From an uncultured Myxococcales bacterium (lineage in GTDB: Bacteria; Myxococcota_A; Polyangia; Palsa-1104; JAEUJZ01): DNA of 35,912 bases. A program made the position numbers and the translations under genes. The stretch spans positions 1 through 35,912 of the forward strand of contig CALMML010000284.1 of NCBI GenBank assembly GCA_937868485.1, written 5' to 3'. Positions 1-6,229 of the stretch are shown one piece after another. Below the pieces are notes generated by a model. It did not search any database. It was not told the DNA's origin and saw only the letters and a program-made list of their open reading frames with translations. Numbering within the stretch: position 1 is the first letter of the stretch; every line of letters begins with the position of its first letter.

Positions 1-69
1 CTGGCGCACAAAAGGTGCACGGCCCACAAAAGACGTGCTATAGCGACGGGCGCTAGCGGACCTGGGAAA

Positions 70-290
70 CTATTCCCACATGATGCAGCCGAGCGCGTAC
101 TGATCCAGGCGATGGTCGACGGGGAGTCCCTGCGCTTGTTCCGGTGCCATGTATTCCGCAGTTCCGAGCACCATGCCCGGTGCCGTCAGACGTGCGCTGT
201 TCTGACCTCCCGTTTGCGTGGCGATTCCGAAGTCGACCACCTTGACCACTTCGGCGCCGGACTGCTTGATCACGAAGATGTTGGCTGGCT
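70..290 (-). pseudogene. Ser/Thr protein kinase, C-terminal fragment of interrupted gene
   Basis: This is the second half of a Hanks-type Ser/Thr kinase. On the minus strand it begins exactly at the 10-bp repeat (281-290) and reads PANIFVIK, then the DFG magnesium-binding motif (VDFGIATQ), the activation segment and the MAPEQ substrate-positioning motif, then [11 protein letters not shown] and a TAG stop. The N-terminal half is at 1116-1651; joining the two over one repeat copy gives the in-frame catalytic loop HRDLKPANIFV. No start codon or ribosome site belongs to this fragment; an internal ATG at 273 exists but lacks a visible ribosome site. The kinase also ends early: subdomains after CIMWE (the usual E-LTG-PPF region and the rest of the C-lobe) are missing, so it would be inactive even without the insertion. 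Confidence 0.85.
281..290. repeat. 10-bp direct repeat, left copy (putative target duplication)
   Basis: TTGGCTGGCT here is identical to 1116-1125. Both copies encode part of the kinase KPAN motif on the minus strand. One copy sits at each end of the foreign segment, as expected of a target-site duplication. Confidence 0.75.
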
Positions 291-341
291 GATTCTTTCT
301 GTGGGAATCCTCGTCGACAAAGCGACTCCTTTTGCGCTTCT

Positions 342-367
342 TGGGAAGTGAGAGGGAATCCTTCCCA
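342..367. repeat. Perfect inverted repeat near left end of insert
   Basis: TGGGAAG (342-348) and CTTCCCA (361-367) are perfect complements around a 12-nt loop. The repeat lies about 50 nt inside the left end of the insert, upstream of the cargo gene, and no T-run follows it. Confidence 0.5.
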
Positions 368-460
368 TCTGCGGAATCGGAGTCTGTGCGCGGATGTCTC
401 CAGCACGTTCACGTTTCAGATTCCGCGCTGATCTCAAGCTGCGAAGAGACCGCGTTCCAT

Positions 461-466
461 TATACT
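461..466 (+). promoter_or_regulatory. -10 box of the cargo gene, probable leaderless start
   Basis: TATACT matches the sigma-70 -10 consensus at five of six positions and lies 7 nt before the ATG at 474. That spacing would put the transcript start at or next to the ATG. No ribosome-binding site and no clear -35 box are visible. Confidence 0.45.
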
Positions 467-473
467 TTTGCGC

Positions 474-977
474 ATGTCCGCTGCATACCTTGGGAGCGTG
501 CTTGCACGCGAGGGAAACACCGTCGTCATTCGCATCTATCAACGGCATCCGGACTACGGTCTGGATCCCAAGTACTTTCTCGAAGAGTGGGGGGCAATGG
601 CCGTCGCAGGCTGGGCGTATAGCGAGATCTACGCCCGGACCAACTTTTCGTTGTCGAACACCAGCAACCCAGGCGCGTCGTTTCGGCCCGAAAAGGAATC
701 GACAGCACTGGCTCGCGCCTTTGGTCCGTTTGGCAATCTGTTTGACACACCGGCCAGCGAAGTGCCCGGACTCTCTGTGAAGAAGGTCGAGCTGGTCCGT
801 AGCGCCTACAACGACTCCAATACGGAAGAGCGCTTGGTTGCCGCTGGGTATGATCCAGGCAAGTCGCTGACCCATGATGTCGTGTCGAAGATCTGCGGCA
901 TCTTGGATCTGACAATTGAAGCGGAAGATCCGGCGCTGCTGGATCCGCTGTCCGTCGGTGTGGAGTGGGAATTCTAA
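474..977 (+). CDS. Unrecognised 167-aa protein carried by the insert
   Basis: I do not recognise this protein. It starts MSAAYLGSVLAREG and ends SVGVEWEF, is acidic, and has no signal peptide, membrane segment, coiled coil or cysteine cluster (a single Cys), so it is probably cytosolic. The N-terminus (VLAREGNTVVIRIYQRHP) looks like beta strands, and a central part is rich in aromatic and small residues (EEWGAMAVAGWAYSEIYARTN). The start is ATG 474, because the -10 box at 461-466 leaves no room for a leader; an in-frame TTG at 468 is the only nearby alternative. It is the only gene in the insert and runs opposite to the disrupted kinase. A cargo, immunity-like or accessory role is conceivable but nothing in the sequence shows it. 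Confidence 0.7.
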   Translation: MSAAYLGSVLAREGNTVVIRIYQRHPDYGLDPKYFLEEWGAMAVAGWAYSEIYARTNFSLSNTSNPGASFRPEKESTALARAFGPFGNLFDTPASEVPGLSVKKVELVRSAYNDSNTEERLVAAGYDPGKSLTHDVVSKICGILDLTIEAEDPALLDPLSVGVEWEF

Positions 978-1016
978 GCAGCCTGTCCGTACGTCCAGAC
1001 CTGCGCGGATGAATCA

Positions 1017-1044
1017 GCGAAGGATGCGTCGCAGGCTCCTTCGC
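1017..1044. repeat. Perfect inverted repeat after the cargo gene
   Basis: GCGAAGGA (1017-1024) and TCCTTCGC (1037-1044) form a perfect 8-bp stem around a 12-nt loop, 39 nt after the stop of the cargo gene. It could end transcription, although no T-run follows, or serve as an element-end structure. The loop length equals that of the palindrome at 342-367. Confidence 0.5.
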
Positions 1045-1050
1045 GATGAC

Positions 1051-1092
1051 TGTTCCCCGACCGCATTCCGTCGGTCCAGGGAAGAGGGAACA
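1051..1092. repeat. Nested palindrome near right end of insert
   Basis: An outer 7-bp pair, TGTTCCC (1051-1057) with GGGAACA (1086-1092), encloses an inner 5-bp pair, GACCG (1059-1063) with CGGTC (1072-1076). It ends 23 nt inside the right boundary of the insert. Confidence 0.45.
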
Positions 1093-1115
1093 GCGCCCCG
1101 CGACGCCACCCACGC

Positions 1116-1125
1116 TTGGCTGGCT
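1116..1125. repeat. 10-bp direct repeat, right copy (putative target duplication)
   Basis: TTGGCTGGCT, identical and in the same direction as 281-290. The kinase N-terminal half ends within this copy; read across it, codons AAG CCA GCC AAC continue in frame into the second half. Confidence 0.75.
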
Positions 1126-1738
1126 TGAGATCTCGATGGACGATGCCTTTGCGGTGGACTTCGCCGAGTCCGCAGGCGACTTGAGACGCGAGAAAGCACA
1201 TCCGCGCGGGCGGAATCGGGCCTTGTTCGATCAGCTCTGCGAGCGTCTGACCGACGAGAAATTCCATCACCAAGAACGGCTGATTGGTGCTGAGCACGCC
1301 GAAGTCCACGACATCGACGATGTTGCGATGCCGGACCTGCACCGCCAGCTTTGCTTCGAGGAGAAACCGCTGTCTCGCCGCTTCGTCCTGTGGCTGAAGC
1401 ATCACTTTGAACGCGAGCGGCTTGTCGAGCACGGTGTGCGTGGCCTGATAGACCATGCCCATTCCGCCCTTCGACAGCATTTTGTCGATGCGGTAGCGAT
1501 CATCGATCACCGCGCCTTCGAGCCCATCGTCGGACTTTTCCGTCGAGCCGCCCAGGGGACAGACGTGTCCGGCGCTCTGAAGGTAAGCCGTGCCACACAC
1601 CGTGCAGGTGCGGGCAATGGACTTGGTCGCACCGGATAACGTAGAAGACAAACCGCCCCCCGCTCGCAGTCTCCCTACTAGGTTAAATCGGCGGCAGGGC
1701 CTCTGTCGATGCGTCGCGCACCCTGAAAAAGGAGATCT

Positions 1739-2887
1739 TTATCGACGTTTCTTGGCGGACGCGCGCTTGACCGTAGGTGTAGCTGGTTGCTTGTGCGCGG
1801 TGGTCGGTCGAGGTGCGGGCTGTGGGTCCGGCTCGCTAAACGCGGACGATTCATTTCCTTGCGCCAGCGCATCCTGTGGCGAGCTGCTGCGCAGATCCGC
1901 AGAGACGTTCATCGCCACGTACAGCGCGGGAAACGACAGAAACAGCCCAGCCAGGCCAAACGCGTGCTCGAACAGCACCAGCGACACAATCAGCACAAAC
2001 GACGGCAGGTTGACGTGTCGCGAGGCCAGGCGCGGATTGAGCACGTACGCTTCGACCTTGTGCAGCACAAACGTGCTCACCACAAACACCGCGACGGCGA
2101 CCGGACCTTTGTACACGTAGGCTGCGATGATGAGCGCGGTGCCAGACACCAAGTTTCCAACCACCGGAACCAGCGAGGACAGAAACAGCAGCAGCGTAAA
2201 CCCGAGCAGGTGCGGCAGTCCGAGCAGCACCAAGATCGGCAGCGTGAACACCGTGTTGACGATCGCCACCACCACTTGCAGCGTGATCGTGATCACCACC
2301 GCTTCGCTCAGGAATCGGAAGTAGCGACTCAGCGCTCCGACGATCGACTCGGGATCGAGTTCGCGCAGCATGTCATCGACCGGCTTGCGATCGAGCAAAT
2401 AGATGATCGCCAAGATCACCCCGAGCAGCAGATGCAGCAGCACGCGGCCCGTCGCTCGCAAGTACGTCATCGCCGGAGTCATCAGCTCCGGGATCTTGTC
2501 TTTTAGCTCATCGAAGCGAATCCAGGACGGCATCCGCGCAAGCGACTCACGCTGTAGCTCGTTGATGAGATCCGTCAGCGGTCGTCCCGATCGCAGCGCC
2601 GTCAGCTCCGCGTAGTAGCGCGTGCCCAGATGGAACACGCCCAGGCCCAAGAGCCCGAGGAGGAGCCCAAGCAGCAGCAAGCAGACCATAACGCCCACGC
2701 GCTCACTGCGCTTGAGCAGGCGTCCAAACAGGCCTCCCAGCGCACCAAGACCGCGCGCCAGCACCACCAGCGTCACGCCCACCAGCGCCAAGTGCCGGAA
2801 GCCAACCAGGAGCCCCAGAAACAGAACCAGGGCAAACAGCCGCTTGTAGAGAGGGATCCGACCTAGGCGCGAGAGGGTGTCATGCAT
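1739..2887 (-). CDS. AI-2E family transporter (multi-span membrane permease)
   Basis: A 382-aa inner-membrane protein of the AI-2E exporter/PerM-like family. Hydrophobic segments at about residues 15-50 and 65-90 precede a soluble region (about 90-145) and the long membrane core with family features: a GVILAIIYLLDR segment, LVPVVGNLVSG and LNPRLASRHVNLPSFVL. Family members export autoinducer-2 or ions, or have no known substrate, so the substrate is unknown. The C-terminal 45 or so residues form a Pro/Ala/Lys-rich cytosolic tail ending AKKRR. The ATG at 2887 lies inside the last codons of the upstream KOW gene (8-nt overlap, ATGCATGA), which indicates translational coupling. Confidence 0.85.
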   Translation of the reverse strand: MHDTLSRLGRIPLYKRLFALVLFLGLLVGFRHLALVGVTLVVLARGLGALGGLFGRLLKRSERVGVMVCLLLLGLLLGLLGLGVFHLGTRYYAELTALRSGRPLTDLINELQRESLARMPSWIRFDELKDKIPELMTPAMTYLRATGRVLLHLLLGVILAIIYLLDRKPVDDMLRELDPESIVGALSRYFRFLSEAVVITITLQVVVAIVNTVFTLPILVLLGLPHLLGFTLLLFLSSLVPVVGNLVSGTALIIAAYVYKGPVAVAVFVVSTFVLHKVEAYVLNPRLASRHVNLPSFVLIVSLVLFEHAFGLAGLFLSFPALYVAMNVSADLRSSSPQDALAQGNESSAFSEPDPQPAPRPTTAHKQPATPTVKRASAKKRR

Positions 2888-3854
2888 TCGCTCTTTCCAC
2901 GTCGCTGGCGTCGATCTTGATCACCATCTTGCCGACGATGACCTTGAGCTGGCCCTTGGCATCGACTTCTGCCACGGCTCCATCTTTCCCTGCCAGCATA
3001 CCGCGAACGATGCGAACCCGGTCGCCCTTGTGCAGGCCGCGCTGTCGCCGAACCGCCTTCTCTTTGTCGAGAACCTTGGCCATCGACACGAAGTCGTTTT
3101 CGCGCGTCCACACGATGAAGCGATAGATCGGCAGAAGCTGCTCAAGCTGCGTCTGGACCCATGCGGACTGCTCGTCGGCGGACATCGCAACGAACTCAGC
3201 GGCGGGCAGGCTCTTCGCAATCGAGAACATCTGAACCGGCTGACCGGGAATCGTCAGTCCTCCGCCGGTTCCACTCGGAGGCGGCAGTGATCCGATGATC
3301 TCCGCCAGCTGCTCGATCGCAAAGTCGCTCGCGACCGGCGTCAGGTTCGGCAGCACACCGATCGAAAAGCCTTCAGGAAGCTCATGAAGCAGACCGAGCA
3401 GTCGCTCCGCTTCGTAGTGCTCGTCGAGCTTTCGCTCTAGGTTGTGCCGATCGACGCTCGCATCCGGGTGAATCTTGAGCACCACATCGAGCGATTCATG
3501 CCAAACCGTCACACCCAAAAACAGGTGATTTCGCTGCGGCGTTGGATCGTCCAGCAGCGTCGAGATCGGCTTCTGGCGATCGATAAACCCGTCGAGCTGC
3601 TTGCGCGCTGCTTCGTTGCGCGAAAAGTAGATGCTCTGGCTGTCGACCTGTTTGTGGTTCCAGACGGCGGGATGCTCGACGCTGGCTTCCAAAAACAGCG
3701 GTGCACCGTCAGGCCCGATCAAGCTGGACGTACAGTGTTGGCCCAGCGCGAGGAGCTTTTGACGCACCTCAAGGCGCTCTCGGTTATAGACGTTCGACTT
3801 CCACTTGCGCGCCTCATAGCACGCAAAGTCACTCTGAGTCAGCCCGGCGAACAT
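2880..3854 (-). CDS. KOW-domain protein, NusG-C-terminal-like
   Basis: A 324-aa cytosolic protein. The last 50 or so residues form a KOW/SH3-like barrel: GLHKGDRVRIVRGMLAGKDG, then VAEVDAKGQLKVIVGKM, as in the NusG C-terminal domain, which binds RNA polymerase partners or ribosomal protein S10. The first 250 residues are not recognised; they start MFAGLTQSDFACYEARKW and contain a NRERLEVRQKLLALG helix. It lacks the usual NusG N-terminal (NGN) fold motifs, so it is not NusG itself. No signal peptide or membrane span. It is translationally coupled to the AI-2E-family permease downstream (8-nt overlap), an unexpected pairing of a KOW domain with a membrane protein. The start is the first in-frame ATG; no strong ribosome site is visible. 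Confidence 0.75.
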   Translation of the reverse strand: MFAGLTQSDFACYEARKWKSNVYNRERLEVRQKLLALGQHCTSSLIGPDGAPLFLEASVEHPAVWNHKQVDSQSIYFSRNEAARKQLDGFIDRQKPISTLLDDPTPQRNHLFLGVTVWHESLDVVLKIHPDASVDRHNLERKLDEHYEAERLLGLLHELPEGFSIGVLPNLTPVASDFAIEQLAEIIGSLPPPSGTGGGLTIPGQPVQMFSIAKSLPAAEFVAMSADEQSAWVQTQLEQLLPIYRFIVWTRENDFVSMAKVLDKEKAVRRQRGLHKGDRVRIVRGMLAGKDGAVAEVDAKGQLKVIVGKMVIKIDASDVERANA

Positions 3855-3899
3855 AGCGCGGAGTATGGGGTTTGCCGGTGGGGTGTGTCAACGCTGGGA

Positions 3900-4346
3900 C
3901 TAACGACAGCTTGCGCACAGGCCGCTTGCGTCTTGGCACTCTCGCTCGGCTTTTTTGCAGCTACGCAGGCTGGGTTCGTCGCCCACGCGCTCAGATAGCT
4001 CACAGATGCGACGCGAATAACCGCAGATCGCTTGGGCTGCCACGCAGGCGCCATCACACCGCGACGATGGAGCCGTTCGTGCCGTCGTTGCCGACACCGA
4101 CGGAACCGAATCGGGAGAAGCCGGTGCAGTCGCCAGCGTTGGAATTTGTCGTCGGCGCGAAGAGATGTTTCCTTCGAGCTGAGCGATCTCTGTCCGCGCG
4201 GCTTCAGCTCCAGGGCCGCTCCGAGGCTGATGCGCACAGCCCTGCGTACCCACGAATCCGACGCTGGACAGCAGCCACAGCGCCACAAGCGAGCCTCGTT
4301 GTGCGGACGTGAGGTCCTTGGCCACGTTCACAAAGAGAAGCTTCAT
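3900..4346 (-). CDS. Eight-cysteine putative lipoprotein
   Basis: A 148-aa protein. A hydrophobic stretch (about residues 20-36, SLVALWLLSSVGFVGTQGC) ends in a lipobox-like Cys, so an exported lipoprotein is likely. A Ser/Ala/Pro-rich linker follows, then a compact cysteine domain from CDGAC to the C-terminal CASCR with spacing C-x3-C-x6-C-x6-C-x14-C-x6-C-x6-C-x2-C. The seven-residue periodicity suggests two helices tied by disulfides. I recall similar C-terminal cysteine domains as conserved hypothetical proteins of myxobacteria; no function is known to me. Start is ATG 4346 with a GAGGAG ribosome site formed by the end of the upstream gene (stop at 4351). It is the last gene of the ECF sigma operon. 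Confidence 0.75.
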   Translation of the reverse strand: MKLLFVNVAKDLTSAQRGSLVALWLLSSVGFVGTQGCAHQPRSGPGAEAARTEIAQLEGNISSRRRQIPTLATAPASPDSVPSVSATTARTAPSSRCDGACVAAQAICGYSRRICELSERVGDEPSLRSCKKAERECQDASGLCASCR

Positions 4347-4350
4347 TGCC

Positions 4351-4899
4351 TTAGTGCTCCTCGGGAAGATCGGGCAGAGCCAAAAGCGCTCGTTGCAGGT
4401 GTCGATCGATGGCAATCGCTCGTTCCAGTGCGCGGATCGCTTCTTTGCGCGCTTCCTTGGCCGCAGCCGGATCGGTTACGCGCTTTGCCCGTGCTTCATA
4501 GATTTCAGCAGCAACCGACTCCAGGTGGGCACGAAAAAAGCTGTCCCGTGTCGCGAGCTTACGGCCAGCCTCGATCTGCGCAAACGCTTGATGCTCCGCT
4601 TCTTCTCCGCCCGGAGCCAGCAGCAGCTTGGCCAGCCTGCCATGCGCATCAAGCAGCGTGTCTTCGCCTTCAGAACTGCCCGCTGGAAAGCGAATGCGCA
4701 GCACTTCTTTGACATCGCCGATCGCAGCTGGCGTATCTCCGTCGAGAAGATGCAGATCCGCGCGACGGTGAAGGGCGCGGGCTTCGCTCAGCTGAAGCAG
4801 GACAAGCTCGTCGCTGCGTCCGTTTCCATCTTCTCGGTTACAGGAACCAACCATGCACAGCGCGATCAGCAGCCAGACTTTCCACCCGCGCTGCATCAT
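4351..4899 (-). CDS. Small helical (TPR-like) lipoprotein
   Basis: A 182-aa protein. It starts MMQRGWKVWLLIALCMVGSC, a lipoprotein signal with lipobox VGSC and Cys at residue 20. The mature part is strongly helical, with Ala/Leu/Glu/Arg-rich segments such as ALHRRADLHLLDGDTPAAIG, KEARKEAIRALERAIAIDRH and QRALLALPDLPEE. These match the size and pattern of TPR helices, though no full consensus repeat can be assigned. It is probably anchored in the membrane facing the periplasm. The ATG overlaps the stop of the upstream membrane protein (ATGA, 4899-4896), and its end supplies the ribosome site for the eight-cysteine lipoprotein. Confidence 0.75.
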   Translation of the reverse strand: MMQRGWKVWLLIALCMVGSCNREDGNGRSDELVLLQLSEARALHRRADLHLLDGDTPAAIGDVKEVLRIRFPAGSSEGEDTLLDAHGRLAKLLLAPGGEEAEHQAFAQIEAGRKLATRDSFFRAHLESVAAEIYEARAKRVTDPAAAKEARKEAIRALERAIAIDRHLQRALLALPDLPEEH

Positions 4900-5531
4900 C
4901 GATCACTCGCTGTTCCGACGATCGCCATCGTCGACTGAATCCGATGGTGACGATTGACCAACGTGACGCCGGTTCGCAGACCTTGGCTCCGACGCTGATG
5001 AAGTCGCTCTTGCAGCAGCATGTCCAACCGTGCCGTCGGTGTTTCCCCTTTTCGCAGTGAATCCCGAAGCAGCCACGCGGTCTGTCCCAGCGCGCCGGTC
5101 GTCTGTTTCGATCGCAGCTGGCTTCCCTGATCGAGAATCGCCCACGAAAACAGCAGCAGCATCGCCGCCGCCAGCAGCAGACCGCCCGTTCCGGTCACCG
5201 ATCGTCCAAGCTGTCTCAGCGTCGAGCTTCGCTGCTGCGCTTGCGAGCGCTTGGCCGTCACCTGCTCTTTGGCTGCGCGGGCCAGACCGCGTGCTCGAAG
5301 CTCACCAAGCGACTCCATTTCCGTCGGAAACCGCAGATGCGCAGCCAGCCAGCGAGCTTCCGGTGTGCGCTTACCTTGCGGACGCAGCGGATCGTGATCG
5401 CTTGCTTCTTCCGTCGCGCGCAGTGCGTCTCTCAGCGATCGCGCGGCACGAAGTTCGTCGCTACGCGGTGGCGCATCGGGATCCTCGACGGCTCCTTGGT
5501 TGTCGACGGGTTCGTCACGATCATCCTGCAT
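4896..5531 (-). CDS. One-TM protein, putative anti-sigma factor
   Basis: A 211-aa protein encoded directly after an ECF sigma factor. The N-terminal 110 residues are charged and helical (SDELRAARSLRDALRATEE, EARWLAAHLRFP), resembling the cytosolic sigma-binding part of myxobacterial anti-sigma proteins. One membrane span follows at about 112-132 (TGTGGLLLAAAMLLLFSWAI), then an 80-residue outer part. The classical zinc anti-sigma motif (HxxxCxxC) is absent, so the assignment rests on position and layout. Start is ATG 5531, preceded by GGAGAG and overlapping the sigma gene by 11 nt; an ATG at 5543 is in frame but lacks a ribosome site. Its stop overlaps the next gene start by 4 nt. Confidence 0.7.
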   Translation of the reverse strand: MQDDRDEPVDNQGAVEDPDAPPRSDELRAARSLRDALRATEEASDHDPLRPQGKRTPEARWLAAHLRFPTEMESLGELRARGLARAAKEQVTAKRSQAQQRSSTLRQLGRSVTGTGGLLLAAAMLLLFSWAILDQGSQLRSKQTTGALGQTAWLLRDSLRKGETPTARLDMLLQERLHQRRSQGLRTGVTLVNRHHRIQSTMAIVGTASDR

Positions 5532-6135
5532 CGGGCTCTCCATAGGCTTTGCGGAAGGCACGGACGGCACGCAGCAGCAGCACGTCAAACGTCTCGACGG
5601 AAACGCCGAGCGCAGCTGCACATGCTGCACGCGGTTTTTCTTCACACAGTCGCAGCCGAATCACCGTCGCATAGCGAGGATGCAGCCCGCTTAGCACGGA
5701 CTCAATCCGACGCTGGGCGATCTGACGTTCCTCGGCGGCGGACAGTAAGAGCGGTGCCGTCGCTTCTTCGGTGTCGGATAACTCTGCACGAAGGGCCTGA
5801 CACAGCCGCTTTCTTCGTCCCTGCGCGCGATGAAAGTCGATCACCTTGTTCCAGGCGATCTGTCGCAGCCAGTGATAGATGCTGCGCTGCTGGAATGTGT
5901 ACGTCGAGATTCGCTCCAGCGCCGTCACCAGCGTGTCCTTCAAAATGTCTTCCGCTTGTGCGCGATCTCCGACGCGACCCAAGATGCCCATGAACAGCGC
6001 CTCGGCATGGCTTCCCAGAATCGGTTCGAGAGCAGCCAAGTCACCGGCCTGGGCTTTTTCGACGGCGCGCTTTTCCCGCTGAAGCAGGGCGCTTCGTTCC
6101 GCCGAGTCATCCGGGCCTGTGCGGTCGGGGTGCAC
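5521..6135 (-). CDS. ECF-type sigma-70 family RNA polymerase sigma factor
   Basis: A 204-aa alternative sigma factor. Region 2 spans about residues 35-105: GDRAQAEDILKDTLVTALER is region 2.2-like, and QQRSIYHWLRQIAWNKVIDF covers 2.3-2.4, recognising the -10 element. Region 4 spans about 135-200: LSGLHPRYATVIRLRLCEEK, then the helix-turn-helix AACAAALGVSVETFDVLLLRA that contacts the -35. The linker between them is longer than usual. Start is GTG 6135 with GGAG 12 nt upstream. The gene overlaps its probable anti-sigma partner by 11 nt. The AgmX-like gene lies 94 nt upstream in the same direction and may share its transcript. Confidence 0.85.
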   Translation of the reverse strand: MHPDRTGPDDSAERSALLQREKRAVEKAQAGDLAALEPILGSHAEALFMGILGRVGDRAQAEDILKDTLVTALERISTYTFQQRSIYHWLRQIAWNKVIDFHRAQGRRKRLCQALRAELSDTEEATAPLLLSAAEERQIAQRRIESVLSGLHPRYATVIRLRLCEEKPRAACAAALGVSVETFDVLLLRAVRAFRKAYGEPDAG

Positions 6136-6229
6136 GCGCGTGTTTCTCCGTTCAAACGAGCGAACGTGGCGGACCTTACAGTCGAGTTGTGCTCGCTGGC
6201 CTCGACGACAAAGATCCGATTGGGTCTAC

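Larger units (their letters stand above)
291..1115 (+). mobile_element. Putative inserted element (about 825 bp) in kinase catalytic-loop codons
   Basis: The segment separates two halves of one kinase gene and is bounded by identical 10-bp direct repeats. It carries one gene in the opposite direction (474-977) with its own -10 box and three perfect palindromes near its ends (342-367, 1017-1044, 1051-1092). I see no transposase, recombinase or reverse transcriptase, and the ends (GATTCTTTCT on the left, CGCCACCCACGC on the right) are not inverted repeats of each other. A non-autonomous transposon, an element moved in trans, or capture through 10-bp microhomology are all possible. The insertion itself is directly supported; the class of element is unknown. 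Confidence 0.6.
974..1651 (-). pseudogene. Ser/Thr protein kinase, N-terminal half of interrupted gene
   Basis: The native part (1651 down to 1116) has a zinc-ribbon-like start (CTVCG at residues 16-20, HVCPLGG at 29-35), the glycine-rich ATP loop LSKGGMGMVY at 59-68, the ATP-anchoring lysine at 82 (AFKVM), and the catalytic loop HRDLKPA ending at residue 178. Past 1116 the frame reads 47 residues of insert sequence (from KRGWRRG) and stops at 974. Start is a TTG codon at 1651 behind a G-rich run (1655-1661); no in-frame ATG lies nearby. Kinases of this form are common regulators in myxobacteria. The remaining product has the N-lobe and the catalytic Asp but no DFG or activation segment, so it should not phosphorylate substrates. 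Confidence 0.85.

Noticed and set aside
72-308. Inverted 9-bp match ATTCCCACA (72-80) and TGTGGGAAT (300-308) around the kinase C-terminal fragment
   Set aside because: Eight of the nine bases at the left site are native kinase codons (Met-Trp-Glu), so the match is probably chance; it also spans the insert boundary.
291-1115. Insert as an integron cassette or a group I/II intron
   Set aside because: No attC core sites (GTTRRRY / RYYYAAC) are seen at the ends, and the gene runs against the kinase with no maturase, endonuclease or intron-core features recognised.
3872-4312. Plus-strand frames over the lipoprotein genes
   Set aside because: They are antisense to two lipoprotein genes with good signal peptides, cysteine spacing and coupled starts.
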